Part shown: one piece after another, positions 21,227-31,382 of the stretch
How the letters are laid out: each line of letters begins with the position of its first letter
Position numbering within the stretch: the first letter of the stretch is position 1
Virus record (IMG/VR): IMGVR_UViG_3300007960_000104
Location: 1-31,634 of that record
DNA length: 31,634 nt
Strand: one strand, 5' to 3'
Source of the DNA: a virus
Position numbers and translations under genes: made by a program
Notes under the pieces: generated by a model
What the model was told of the DNA's origin: nothing
Seen by the model: only the letters and a program-made list of their open reading frames with translations
Database searches by the model: none

Positions 21227-24200
21227 AGCGGGTTCGGACGGCGGCTTGATCTTTCCTTTTCAGCCTTTTCCATGTCCCTTCTGATTTTTGAGTGCGATGC
21301 GTAAAGCGGGTTCAAGCCAACCGCCGCGAGTGCTGCGCTCGCAGATTTTTCCATGCTCCGCAAAAACTTTCCTGTTTCAAAATCGTCGTCTTTGTCAAAG
21401 ATGTCAATGATCTCGTCGCCCATGCCAAGCACACCCCTGAACGATTCGTTGATAATTGAAAGTGCTGGAGTGTCAACGCCGATACTTCCAAATCTCCGGT
21501 TGAATATGCCGTCAACGATCTTTGGTGTCACGAACGGATCAATGGTTGCGCCTGCCAAGTCAGACAGGATTTTTCCTGGCGCGTACTCGTCAGGCATCAT
21601 GGCGGCAAAAACTCGTTCCCAAAACTCATCCCACTCACCAGACAAAAGGGTTGCAACAATTACGGTTGCCGCATCCCACGCACCATCAATGACAATCGCG
21701 GAGATCGCGATGTTTATGACCTCGGCTGCAACAGCTCTGGCTCCGTCAGTCTTGGACTTCTGGAACCCGGTGTAGACCATGTTCCTTGCCCTTGAAACCT
21801 CTGATGTAAAGAGGAATAAAGGAGAAATGGCCGTGTTTCGTGCGGCATTCCCGATGTAGGATGAGTCAATAGGGCTTGGGGTCGCCTGAGTCTGTCGCAT
21901 AATGTTCGCTGCGTTCCATGCGACCCACTTCAGCTTCTGGTCGTCAGACCATTCTGGATGCTCTTGATTGACCTGCGCTTCTGATGCGGCCCAAGCGATC
22001 CGTGCAAGCACAGAGTCAAACTTGTTCATGATCTCAAGACTCTTAGTGGACGCTGTTCGCAGTTCCCGGAATGCTGCCGATATGTCTCCAACCTTGAGGT
22101 TGTTGATAGCTCTGCCGATTGCATCTATAGCCCGGTCGTCAGTTGAATCTGCTGTCTGTATTTCCAGTGCGGACGAAAACCGTCCTGTCATATTTCCGAT
22201 GTACCGTTCCCAGAAGAACCCAGAATTACTCACCATGTGCAGCATTGAAACCTTGTGTGCATTCGCAATGCCAGCGGCCCAATACCTCGGGCTTACAACC
22301 GCAGCGAACCTTGTCCCGCCAGAAATCTGGCGAAGCCATGTGCCTGGCTGGGTCAGTAGCCCAATCGAAGCACTCGTGTTGATCTCGCTGGCAACCCTTG
22401 CTCCGGCTCTTGCAATCCTCCCTCCGGTTGCAGCTGAATTGTCGCCGCGAGACATGTGGGCAATGTTGGTCTTCATTGCTTCAAGGCGATTCAGACCGTG
22501 CTTTGCGATAATCTCTCGCTGAACCTCTGGGTGCAAAAGCACCATCGAGACATTTCGGATCGGTTCGGCTAGGTGTGTGATCTTGGCAATGTTGTCAAGG
22601 TGATTGTTCAGTATCTCGGTGAAGTCGCCAATTACAATCGGAGCAGACTTTGGCCCAAACGAGTTGTCACGATCTTTGGTAAGTCCAAGGTTTTCGAGAT
22701 ATCGATTGATTGCTCCATCCCGACCAACTTCCGGGAGTCCAGCGTTTTCTGCCTGATCCAAGGCACGAATCCGAGGGAAATACCCTGGAACGATCTCTGG
22801 CTCCTGTCCTTTGAGTTTCTTGATAACCCGGTACGCCGGTCCTCGACGCTTCTCCATCAAGTCCTTGCCTCGATCAACAAACTCCTTTTGCTGATCGGTC
22901 AACTTGCTGATAATCGCATTGATCTCTGAGTCTGTGATCTTGTGGTTTTTGCTTTTGCGATGCTTGAACTGCGCCTGTGTGCCAGCTAAAAAAGCTGCTC
23001 GTGTTTGGCTGTCCATCGCGTACAGGTGCATTGCCTCGCCGACAGTGATTTCAACTTGCTCGCCGCCAATTTGGACACTCATCATCTGTGTGCTGGCCTT
23101 ACCAGACCCGCGCCTTGTTTTGGATTCAAGGTCTGTATAGGACTTGTACCCAGCATCTTTCGCGCTTTTGGCGTGCGAGTTCGCATCATCCTGCCTCTGC
23201 AGCAGAAATCCGTCCTCACCGTTTGCGACACTCGTGCCGTCGAACCCAAAAATCAACTGCTCAAGTATCGCGTCCCCGTCTGACTTACCCTCGACTATTC
23301 GGATCAAGAGTCTGGTGTCACTGAGCAATGTGCCAGCAGTTCTCCGAACAGACATCTGGTCAGGCGATGCGCCGTCTGCCGACTGCTTTGCGGTCCGCTT
23401 GGAGTTGCCGATGTTTTCAACAACTCTTTTGGCAAACTCATCCCTTGTCAATTTCAGGTTGGCCCCATACGCGATCCGCTGGGCGCGGTAGTAGGCCACT
23501 TCCTCGGCGATCTCACGCTCGATGCGGTTCAGGGCTTCCGCAGCGGCCACGATGTCGTTGGTCTGGATGCCTTGGACAGTCTTGCCCGTCGTCGATCGAG
23601 CGGCCTGACGGGGGCTGACATACGCCTCGCGGCTGTCCTTGAAGGTCTGGATATGCGGCTGGGCCTCACGCAGCATCTCCCGCACCTTCTCGCGGGTCTC
23701 GTTGTCCAGTTTCTTGAGTGCCTTCGGCCCGGCCAGTTGGCGGATCTGATTGATCGCGTGCCGCGCGTCGTACCGGGACAGTTCCCGCCTCATCTTGTCG
23801 ATGCTGTCGGCGAGGTTGCCAAGCGTCTTCGCGTTCATGAGGTCGGGGATGAACCGTCCGTGCAGACTGGCGGGCAGTTCGGCCTCGATCATGCGGCGGA
23901 GCTGCTTGCGGATACCCTCGATCCGATCCTCACGGGCCTTGTCGCGGAGTTTCTGGGCTTCCTTGACCGCCTGACGCATCGCGGGCAGTGTCGCCTTGAT
24001 GGACTTCACCCCGTCGCGGAATGCCTTGCGAGCGGTCTGCTCGTCCCGCTTCAACTGCTTGCGGAGTTCCTTGGCCTCGGTGGACTTGGTTTCCTCGTCC
24101 CCGACGATCTGACGGACCACACGGCTCGCGTCGGCCAGCCCGGTGATCTGACGGACCCGCACCTTGACCGATCGGCGGTCGGGCTCCACGGTCATGCTCG

Positions 24201-27200
24201 CGGCCTGCTCGCGGGCGATCGTGTAGATGTCCTCAATCTGCTCGTTGTTGTACCGGTCACCCCAGCGGGCGCGGAACGCCCTGCGGAAGTCCTGGAGGTT
24301 GCCGATGCCCTTGATGAGATGGCCGATGGACCATTCGAGGACGCTTCCGATCTCGGGGACCGGGTTGGAGTAGAGTCGGCCTTGGTTCTTCTTCTGGCGT
24401 GCCTCGGCCCGGTCGATCATCTTCTGGCCGAGTCGCTGGAGAGCGTTGGGCTTGGGCAGAACGCTGTTCTTGGCCGGTCGAACCTCCGCAACTCCGGGAA
24501 ACTCAGATTGCGACACGGCGATTTGACCGCCTGTTTCGATAGCAGCCAACGCTTTGACTGCAATCGGCTTGTTGCCTTTGTGAATAATCGGCCTGCCCTT
24601 ATTTCTTCCGGGAACATCGAGGCCAGCCGCCTTGAACCTGTCGATCAAATCGGAGTCGCTCAACTTGCGCAGTTCGGCTTCCTTTTCGCGCCTCGCCTGT
24701 TGCGTGTCCTTCAAGTCTTGGACACGGATAAACACCTCATCGCCGTTCTCAACGGTTGACGGGTCGATGCCAAGAGCGGCCAACTGGATCGTGTAGTAGG
24801 ACCGCTGAATATCTCCCTTTGGCTCAGAGACAATCACAAGCCCATCATCTTTGACGAATCCGTAGAGGAATTTGCCATCGTCCGGGTTGTCGGGATCGGT
24901 GCGAACCGCCTGCTTGTCGTTGGCCTGAATCTTGAGCAAGACCTGAACAGCGTCTTGTGTGTTACCGCCTCCAAGACGCGGGTTGAATCCGTCTGAGTAG
25001 ACATACGGAACAGCCGCGTTCGGGTTGTAGTACGCCCGTCCGGTTTCAAGATCAGTTGTGCCAAGCACCTGCTCCGTGGTCGCTACTTCCCCTTCGGCCT
25101 CGACCTTTGACTGCTGGTACGCATTTCGGAACGCGGCCCAATCAACTACGCCGTCACCGGAAACGACACCAAGCGAACGAAGCCGATCAAGCATCTGGTT
25201 GTTGATGAAGAACGATGGCGCGTCTGACTTTCCCTCGGCAATGTCAGCAAGACCTTGCTGTTTGGTTGGGTTCAGAGTGTCACCAAAGACAGACGAGAGC
25301 CACGACCCAGACTCCCTTGAGTCTGCGTCTGCTTGTCGCTGTGACTGCTTGCGGGATTCCTCCTGCCGTGCTTCCTCTGCCTTCCGTTCAGACTCCGCTT
25401 TTTGATCTCCACGGTATCCGTAGTTGTCGAATGTGTCCCACGCCGTTGCTTTGGAGTTCGAGAACCGAACGAGACTGATTGCCGTGTTTGACGATTTTTC
25501 GACCTTGTATCCGTTCCGCAAAGCCAGGTCCGTGAGTTCGGCAACCTGACTGTCCGTGAACCTCGCGCCGATCTTTCTGGGAACGATGGTGGCGTTGTTC
25601 TTGCTGGATACTGACAGTCGCCAGTCACGGAACGACACACGGTCTTTTGGTGCTTCTGTAGGCAGACCGCCTTTGCTCAGGATTTCGTCGATCAAGTCAT
25701 TCCTGGAAAGCGCGAACCTCATGCCAGCACGCTTCGCTCTATTGCGAAGTTCCATGAAGTCCATTGATTCCAGCACGGACCTGTCAACTATCGGCCCTTC
25801 GGCCTCGCCCGCTGGTTGATCCTGTCCCGCAGTTCCCTGATCGTCCGGTACTTGTCCGGCTTGCTGACCGGCTTCCCGTTGGCGGTTTCCAGTTGATACA
25901 GGCCGCTCGGCAGTCTGCGCATCTTCATTGGACCGCCCCCCAAGAATGGCGTTGATGAGTTGCTTTTTGGTCTGGTTCCCTTTGATCTTGGACAGCACGG
26001 CGATGGCCTGAACCTCGCGGTAGGTCTTGGCCTCAAGGTCTGCGCGTGATAATGGCTGGTACTCGCCGCCCTGCTCGGCTTCCGTCGCACGCGGCTCGGT
26101 GCGAGAAATCACGCCGTCACGGATGTATTCGGCCTCTACTTTGCGCAGGTAATCAACCGCCGTAGACGGCTGGTACTGAATCATCGCGCGCAACTTCTGC
26201 TCGTTGTCGCGCCTCGACATTTCGTTCTTGCTTGAAAGGCGATCAATCAGCGTATCGCCGATTCTTGCAAATATCTCTCTGGCTTCTTGCCGGTCGCTGT
26301 TTCGCTGCCGCGCCTCGGATTTTGCATCCTTCTTCTTCTGCTTCTTTGCCTTGTCGATCTCCGCGTCAATGTTTCCACGCTTGGACAACGGCACATTGAC
26401 AACGGCCTGATCCGGCTTCCTGTCTTGTTTTGCCGTCGCACGCGGCTCAGTGCGGGTGTTCTTATTTCGTTCCGCTTCCCTTGCTCGCCATGCCTCTGAC
26501 TCAAGTGATCCACCGGCAAACTGCTTGCTTTGTGTCTTGCCGTTTACCACTTTTGAGAAGTACGGGATGCCCAGCGTATTGCGGCCAGTGACCTCAAACT
26601 CTGTGCCTTCTTTGTCTGTGAACCGGAATCCGTCTTGGAGCGGATCAGACTTGCGAGACTCGTAGATCGGGGACATAGAGTCATTTGATTTTGGCTCGGT
26701 GCGGGTGTCCGCCTCCGCTTGTCCCTCACCCGTGACAGTCGAATCCGCTTGTGTATCACCGGACGGGGTTTGGTTGGAGACAACAGACTGAGTTTTGGAT
26801 TCCGATGGGAAGTAGTGAGTAACACCGACCGACCCTGTTCGGATAATCTGATCCCACGCAAAAAGGGATGGGTTGGTGAGTGACTGATTGGTTCCAGTGA
26901 TTTCAGGTGCTTCAACGACAGCGTATCCAAGCACTTTGTCACCCGAATCCGAAACAGACACAACGGAGTGAACTCGACCCGTCCTGTTGGCCTCGTTTTG
27001 TGCTGCTCGATCCGCAGGCGCACTTGACTTGAATATTGAACCAGACCGCGTTCCCGTGGCCCTTTCTGGCTTGCTGCCGCCCTTTGCCCAATCTTGCAGT
27101 TTCTTGGCGTATCCAGATTCGACAGGTTCATCGAACACTTGCAAGTGTCTCGCCGTGTCCCGCCTGATTTTGGCAATCGACTTCCTAGAGTTGGTCGAAT

Positions 27201-29310
27201 CGTTAGACCATTCGCTTTCCCTGTCACCTGTGAACACTTCCGCCCGTTCCTGTTCACTGGCGGAGTCTTGTGACACTTCCTGTTCATTGACCTCGATCGG
27301 AGTCGCAATCGGCTCCAACGGGTTCAGAATCCGGTCCAGCGTTTCGGCCAAGGGCATCGCACGCTGTTGGGGCATCAGCTCGTCAGGGCTCATCCCCTCG
27401 TTCGGGTCGTAGTTCGGATCTTGGGCCGGGTTCACCACACGGTTGATCGCACGGTTCCGCTCGGTCACAGACCCGCGAGGCTGACGCTGGGCGGGCTGGG
27501 GGACCGTCACCGTCCAGGTCTCGGACCCAAGCAGGTTGTTCACCTCGGCGGTCTGCTCGCCCGGTCTGGTCCGCTTGTTGATCTCACGGGCGTAGGACCG
27601 GGCATCCTGCTCGCTGTTGAACAGGGCCGTCCCGTCCTCCAGAACACGAACCGGCTGCGGTCCTGCGGGCTGCTGCGGGGATGGCGACTGCGGGGCGGGC
27701 TGCGGACCCGGACCCGCCTGAATCGAACCACGGGGCAACTGTCCGGGCTGTGGGGCCGCTCCGGGCTGCTGAGGCCGTCCGAAGACCTCATCGACCGTCA
27801 GACCGCCCTCTGGGGCTCCCTCGGCCTGAGCCCGCTCTACGAGGCCACGGGCGAACGCACTGGCCGCATCGGTCGGCTGCTGGTCTCCACGGCGACGGGC
27901 CTCGACCTGTTGGGTCTGATCCACGGGCTGCTGTGCGGCCCGTACACGCTGTGCTGCTGCCGGTGCTTGGGATCGCAGTTCGTTCTGGAACTGAGCCTGA
28001 TCCTGAACCCTTTGCTGACGGATGCCCTCGATGCCACGGCGAACCATGTTGGCGTTCTGGATCACCACACCGCCGAGCGCACCGCCGCCAAACGCCTCTG
28101 GCACATTGTCCCACAACCCGGTCTCCGGGCTGTAGGTCAATCCCTTCCGGGTGTTATTGATAAACTCGGTGAACCCTTCTTCAAAGCCCTCGACTCCTGC
28201 GGCGGTGGTGTATTGTGTAGCAACGCGAGCCGCACCGCGAGCCCCATCTTTGAGCAAGCTGTCACCGACCTCGGCAAACATTTTGTTTGCAACGCTGTCT
28301 GGAAGGTATCGCAGAGCGTCAATACCAATCCGTTCAATCACAAACTCGGTCGCCGCCGCTCCGGTGCTGTGCAGGATTTCAGCCGTGATTGAAGGGTCAA
28401 GGCCGCGACGCTCCATCTCCTTGCGGTAGTCCTGACCCTCGTTGCCGAACGCCGTGATCGCGTAGTAGGTCATCACCGATGGCATTGACACCGAAGCTGA
28501 ACCAACTGCCAAGACGGACGGTATTACTGATCCGGTCATAGAACCAGCAGAACCAGCCCATGTGTCGTAGGTGTTGCTCTGTAATGCCGCCTGCTCCGCG
28601 TCGGCAAGTCGGTCAAACTTTTCGGCCTCGCCCTCAAATCCAGTGGCTCGCAATGCGGTTGCAATCGTTCCCATTGTGCCACGGGTCAATGGACGAACCA
28701 AAGCAGCTCTCTGAGAACGGGCGTACTCGGTTAGCGCGCCGACATTATCTGGATCGTTTTGGGCAAGACGAACAAATGAGTCGCCTGGGTCTAGCATTCC
28801 CTCAGAGGTGTACGATCCTCCTTGATTTCGGAAGTTCTGCGCGGCAATAGCAAACCGCACAAGCCGGTCGTCCTTGCTGGCGTTTTTGTGCCTTTTTCGG
28901 AACTCATCAATGTCATCGCTGGTGACATCAGGAACACGCTCGACTACGCCAAGCGGCAAGCGGTACTCCATTGCCTGCTTTCGCATTGATTCGTATGTCA
29001 ACCTTTCCGCAAGGGTCAGGTCTTCAAACATTTTTCCGCGAAATGATGATGGCTCCTGTGGAGGCGGCGCGTAACTCGGAAGGGTTGACCCCGGTCTCTT
29101 TGGTCCACCAACTTGAGTGGTCAGTATTTCAGGAAACTCTATTGGCCTGTTTTGATTCGTCTGGATTCCGAGACGCTCCAAAACCCAGTCTGGCGGAACC
29201 TGACCAATTATTTCGCCGGACTCAAAGCGGTCGGCGTTTTCAACTGGATCGGTTATGCCCTTTGCCTTGCGGTATTGGGCCAAGATTTCCTGCGCGCTGA
29301 TCTGTGTCAT
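21223..29310 (-). CDS. Giant polyvalent / DNA-ejection-type virion protein (2695 aa)
   Basis: 2695 residues, ATG 29310, TAA. Architecture: charged N-terminus; Gly/Ala hydrophobic stretches at ~245-305 and ~365-390 (GVEGFEEGFTEFINNTRKG), likely membrane-interacting; Pro/Gln-rich linker ~440-560; disordered region with three TRTEP-type repeats (~868, 951, 1068); two SAP/Rho-N-like helices (~1083-1122, ~1177-1214); a long charged helical region ~1650-1960; a domain ending VPGYFPRIRAL near 2180; hydrophobic C-terminal segment ~2515-2580 (AISAIVIDGAWDAATVIVAT). This matches large polyvalent internal virion proteins of short-tailed phages that enter the cell with the DNA. No lysozyme or polymerase motif was recognised. 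Confidence 0.8.
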   Translation of the reverse strand: MTQISAQEILAQYRKAKGITDPVENADRFESGEIIGQVPPDWVLERLGIQTNQNRPIEFPEILTTQVGGPKRPGSTLPSYAPPPQEPSSFRGKMFEDLTLAERLTYESMRKQAMEYRLPLGVVERVPDVTSDDIDEFRKRHKNASKDDRLVRFAIAAQNFRNQGGSYTSEGMLDPGDSFVRLAQNDPDNVGALTEYARSQRAALVRPLTRGTMGTIATALRATGFEGEAEKFDRLADAEQAALQSNTYDTWAGSAGSMTGSVIPSVLAVGSASVSMPSVMTYYAITAFGNEGQDYRKEMERRGLDPSITAEILHSTGAAATEFVIERIGIDALRYLPDSVANKMFAEVGDSLLKDGARGAARVATQYTTAAGVEGFEEGFTEFINNTRKGLTYSPETGLWDNVPEAFGGGALGGVVIQNANMVRRGIEGIRQQRVQDQAQFQNELRSQAPAAAQRVRAAQQPVDQTQQVEARRRGDQQPTDAASAFARGLVERAQAEGAPEGGLTVDEVFGRPQQPGAAPQPGQLPRGSIQAGPGPQPAPQSPSPQQPAGPQPVRVLEDGTALFNSEQDARSYAREINKRTRPGEQTAEVNNLLGSETWTVTVPQPAQRQPRGSVTERNRAINRVVNPAQDPNYDPNEGMSPDELMPQQRAMPLAETLDRILNPLEPIATPIEVNEQEVSQDSASEQERAEVFTGDRESEWSNDSTNSRKSIAKIRRDTARHLQVFDEPVESGYAKKLQDWAKGGSKPERATGTRSGSIFKSSAPADRAAQNEANRTGRVHSVVSVSDSGDKVLGYAVVEAPEITGTNQSLTNPSLFAWDQIIRTGSVGVTHYFPSESKTQSVVSNQTPSGDTQADSTVTGEGQAEADTRTEPKSNDSMSPIYESRKSDPLQDGFRFTDKEGTEFEVTGRNTLGIPYFSKVVNGKTQSKQFAGGSLESEAWRAREAERNKNTRTEPRATAKQDRKPDQAVVNVPLSKRGNIDAEIDKAKKQKKKDAKSEARQRNSDRQEAREIFARIGDTLIDRLSSKNEMSRRDNEQKLRAMIQYQPSTAVDYLRKVEAEYIRDGVISRTEPRATEAEQGGEYQPLSRADLEAKTYREVQAIAVLSKIKGNQTKKQLINAILGGRSNEDAQTAERPVSTGNRQREAGQQAGQVPDDQGTAGQDQPAGEAEGPIVDRSVLESMDFMELRNRAKRAGMRFALSRNDLIDEILSKGGLPTEAPKDRVSFRDWRLSVSSKNNATIVPRKIGARFTDSQVAELTDLALRNGYKVEKSSNTAISLVRFSNSKATAWDTFDNYGYRGDQKAESERKAEEARQEESRKQSQRQADADSRESGSWLSSVFGDTLNPTKQQGLADIAEGKSDAPSFFINNQMLDRLRSLGVVSGDGVVDWAAFRNAYQQSKVEAEGEVATTEQVLGTTDLETGRAYYNPNAAVPYVYSDGFNPRLGGGNTQDAVQVLLKIQANDKQAVRTDPDNPDDGKFLYGFVKDDGLVIVSEPKGDIQRSYYTIQLAALGIDPSTVENGDEVFIRVQDLKDTQQARREKEAELRKLSDSDLIDRFKAAGLDVPGRNKGRPIIHKGNKPIAVKALAAIETGGQIAVSQSEFPGVAEVRPAKNSVLPKPNALQRLGQKMIDRAEARQKKNQGRLYSNPVPEIGSVLEWSIGHLIKGIGNLQDFRRAFRARWGDRYNNEQIEDIYTIAREQAASMTVEPDRRSVKVRVRQITGLADASRVVRQIVGDEETKSTEAKELRKQLKRDEQTARKAFRDGVKSIKATLPAMRQAVKEAQKLRDKAREDRIEGIRKQLRRMIEAELPASLHGRFIPDLMNAKTLGNLADSIDKMRRELSRYDARHAINQIRQLAGPKALKKLDNETREKVREMLREAQPHIQTFKDSREAYVSPRQAARSTTGKTVQGIQTNDIVAAAEALNRIEREIAEEVAYYRAQRIAYGANLKLTRDEFAKRVVENIGNSKRTAKQSADGASPDQMSVRRTAGTLLSDTRLLIRIVEGKSDGDAILEQLIFGFDGTSVANGEDGFLLQRQDDANSHAKSAKDAGYKSYTDLESKTRRGSGKASTQMMSVQIGGEQVEITVGEAMHLYAMDSQTRAAFLAGTQAQFKHRKSKNHKITDSEINAIISKLTDQQKEFVDRGKDLMEKRRGPAYRVIKKLKGQEPEIVPGYFPRIRALDQAENAGLPEVGRDGAINRYLENLGLTKDRDNSFGPKSAPIVIGDFTEILNNHLDNIAKITHLAEPIRNVSMVLLHPEVQREIIAKHGLNRLEAMKTNIAHMSRGDNSAATGGRIARAGARVASEINTSASIGLLTQPGTWLRQISGGTRFAAVVSPRYWAAGIANAHKVSMLHMVSNSGFFWERYIGNMTGRFSSALEIQTADSTDDRAIDAIGRAINNLKVGDISAAFRELRTASTKSLEIMNKFDSVLARIAWAASEAQVNQEHPEWSDDQKLKWVAWNAANIMRQTQATPSPIDSSYIGNAARNTAISPLFLFTSEVSRARNMVYTGFQKSKTDGARAVAAEVINIAISAIVIDGAWDAATVIVATLLSGEWDEFWERVFAAMMPDEYAPGKILSDLAGATIDPFVTPKIVDGIFNRRFGSIGVDTPALSIINESFRGVLGMGDEIIDIFDKDDDFETGKFLRSMEKSASAALAAVGLNPLYASHSKIRRDMEKAEKERSSRRPNPL
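26083..26708 (-). repeat. Three dispersed TRTEP-type linker repeats in the giant gene
   Basis: Three copies of a short element encoding (T/S)RTEP(R/K) lie at about 26083-26107, 26434-26459 and 26689-26708. The first two share CGTCGCACGCGGCTC and then a GTGCG end at the DNA level; the third keeps GGCTCGGTGCG. They sit in the low-complexity middle of the protein between folded segments and look like domain-joining linkers. Confidence 0.7.
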
Positions 29311-29313
29311 GGT

Positions 29314-30711
29314 TTACCGCTTACGGAGTTCTTTGCGCTTCTCGGTTTCCAACTGTTCGAGCGTCATGTTCAGGTTGTCGGCAATGAACTGAGCCGCCTG
29401 TTCGTGCGTCAGGTGCGGGTAAGCCGCGAGCAGGCGATCCATTGCGGCGTTCATGCCCTGCGGTTCCATCTCGCCAAGCGTCGGGCCTGGGTATTTCGCT
29501 TTTGTGACCGCAGCATCACGCCAGCCGCTTGTCTCCCAGCCGCCGATGCCCTCGGCCAACTGTTCAGCTCTTTGCCAGATTCGGTTTCGGTAGTCGTCGT
29601 CCGATTCGCCTTCGATTCCTTGAACCTGACTAGATGCCTTGGAGTACCAGAATCCAGCCGCAGCCGACCCCGGCCTGATTGGTTCGTTGTTCGCGCTAAA
29701 CGCGGACTCTGGTACATCTTCATCCCGGCCTCCGATTTTGATTCGAGTGAATCCAACCGGCGCGCCGCCTCTTGCCTTCGATGCACCCTCGGCGTTTCCG
29801 CCGCTGGTGTATTCCTCGGCAATCTTGAACACCTGTTCTGGCTGAATCGCTCCGATAGCGACTTGGCTGGCAATAAACGACGCTTCTTCTTCGGTCATGT
29901 CGGTACGCTTGACCACGGAATCGAGATAGCCCTGAACAACAGGGATCATCTCGGCACGCTGCTTCTGCTTGCGCATCTCGTCGCTTGCGTCAGCGGCCAA
30001 CGCCTGAGCGTTCGCCATCGCCCCCATGTAGTCTCCGGCCTCCATCTGCTCGGTGAGCATCGTCAGAGATTGCTCGGAGACAATCGGCATACCGTTTGGG
30101 CCGACCATTTGAGACAAGGCAGTGATGGTGTCCAACGCGGACTTTGCACCGATCCCTCGCTGCAATTCCTGTCGCATCACATTGATGTCCATGCCTTTCG
30201 GGAAGTTCATTCCGTACTTCTGGCCTTCGCCTCTCAGGTACTCCATCGTCGCGGCCTGACCGTCAAGACCTTGGCTCAACGCCTTGGCTTGAAGCTCGTT
30301 GATCCGCTGATCCATCTGAAATGAGATCGCTTCACGCTTTGCCTGCTCGACGCGGTTGTAGAGATCGACCGCGTTCCGGGCCTTGTCCATGCGGAAGCGT
30401 TCTTGCTGCATACCAAACTGGTCGTCGTACCGAGCATCCCCGATCTGGTCCCGCCCCTGCCGATAGTCAAATGTCTGGTCAAACTGTCGCTGAGACTCGT
30501 TGAAACCGCGATCGCTCTCGAAGTCCGAACGCTCGTCACGGCCAAGAAGCCGCTGGAACGCCATCTCTTGAAGCGTCATGCCACGCTCGGCGCGCTGGTT
30601 CGCCGCCTTGTCCAGTTGGTTCGTGCGGTACTTCTCGACGGACTGACCAAGACCAGCCGTGATGTTGCGGAGTGCGTAGTCGCCTGCGCTGTGGTCTACG
30701 ATGATCGGCAT
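29314..30711 (-). CDS. Helical internal virion protein
   Basis: 465 residues; ATG 30711 shares one base with the upstream TAA (TAATG). Nearly all helical, Gln/Arg/Asp-rich in the first 160 residues (QRQFDQTFDYRQGRDQIGDA), then Met/Ala-rich helices. A short beta segment (GFTRIKIGGRDEDVPESAF) lies near residue 325, and a Leu/Glu helix closes the protein (LEQLETEKRKELRKR). It is followed three bases later by the giant gene and preceded by another Gln/Gly-rich virion protein, as in podophage ejection-protein clusters. Role inferred from order and composition. Confidence 0.75.
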   Translation of the reverse strand: MPIIVDHSAGDYALRNITAGLGQSVEKYRTNQLDKAANQRAERGMTLQEMAFQRLLGRDERSDFESDRGFNESQRQFDQTFDYRQGRDQIGDARYDDQFGMQQERFRMDKARNAVDLYNRVEQAKREAISFQMDQRINELQAKALSQGLDGQAATMEYLRGEGQKYGMNFPKGMDINVMRQELQRGIGAKSALDTITALSQMVGPNGMPIVSEQSLTMLTEQMEAGDYMGAMANAQALAADASDEMRKQKQRAEMIPVVQGYLDSVVKRTDMTEEEASFIASQVAIGAIQPEQVFKIAEEYTSGGNAEGASKARGGAPVGFTRIKIGGRDEDVPESAFSANNEPIRPGSAAAGFWYSKASSQVQGIEGESDDDYRNRIWQRAEQLAEGIGGWETSGWRDAAVTKAKYPGPTLGEMEPQGMNAAMDRLLAAYPHLTHEQAAQFIADNLNMTLEQLETEKRKELRKR

Positions 30712-31379
30712 TATTTTTCCCCCCCGCCAACACCAAAGAGATCGTCAAGGAACGATCCGGCAACCCCGGCAAGTCCGCTGTTTCCAATCGCGCCAGTGAT
30801 GCCTTGCGTCAAACTATTACCTGCAACATCTTGTCTGTTGAACATCCAATCCAGACGGCGACCGAGTTGCCCTGACTCAAACCCAGCACGGTTGAAGTTG
30901 AACGAGGCCAGCGATCCCAGCGCGCCCATCTCCATCTGCGCCTGCTGGGTCATCAGGTTCCCCCGAAGCCCGGCCAGTCGTGCGGTCAAGTCCGCCTGCT
31001 GATCTGCGATCTGGCGACCGACACCAAGTTGAGCGTTGTCGGCCACGCTGGTTCCACCCAGACCTCGACGCTGCAAGTTCTGAGTGACCTGCGCCCCGGC
31101 CTGTTGGCCCTGCTGGTTGATACGCCGGTACTGCTGGTCGCCGTAGTCGTCCACCGCGCCCATCGCCTGACCGTAGCCCTGACGGATACCGGCGAGCGAC
31201 TGTTCGAGCAGCGAGTACGCATTGTCCATCAACTGATTTGACCGCACATCAAAGCGGTTCATCAGCCCAAGACCATCAAAGTACCGTTGCAGGTTGGCGG
31301 CGTTCGCGTCCTCGGCGGCGTCCTGTCCAGAGAACGCGCCGAGAATACCCAAGCCGCCAGAGATAAGTTCACCGAACAT
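30711..31379 (-). CDS. Internal virion protein, Gln/Gly-rich
   Basis: 222 residues from ATG 31379. The N-terminus is hydrophobic and Gly-rich (FGELISGGLGILGAFSG). The middle is a long Gln/Ala helix with QQGQQAGAQVTQNLQRRGLG followed by GTS, a motif type I associate with phage ejection and tail-tube proteins. The C-terminus is again Gly-rich (GITGAIGNSGLAGVAGSFL). It probably forms part of the DNA-delivery apparatus with the next two genes. Three bases separate it from the upstream gene. Confidence 0.75.
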   Translation of the reverse strand: MFGELISGGLGILGAFSGQDAAEDANAANLQRYFDGLGLMNRFDVRSNQLMDNAYSLLEQSLAGIRQGYGQAMGAVDDYGDQQYRRINQQGQQAGAQVTQNLQRRGLGGTSVADNAQLGVGRQIADQQADLTARLAGLRGNLMTQQAQMEMGALGSLASFNFNRAGFESGQLGRRLDWMFNRQDVAGNSLTQGITGAIGNSGLAGVAGSFLDDLFGVGGGEK

Positions 31380-31382
31380 GGT

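Noticed and set aside
23572-24759. 395-codon plus-strand frame inside the giant gene
   Set aside because: It coincides mainly with the GC-rich patch, where antisense stop codons are rare. Its Leu/Arg/Asp/Val repetition is typical of a shadow frame, with no start signal.
21223-29310. N4-type virion RNA polymerase
   Set aside because: Size and capsid position invite the idea, but I could not find the T7-like polymerase motifs, and the texture is that of polyvalent ejection proteins.
29113-30324. 403-codon plus-strand frame opposite the internal virion protein
   Set aside because: No ribosome site and Arg/Leu/Ser/Cys-rich shadow composition. The minus-strand genes on these bases fit the ejection cluster with a TAATG junction.
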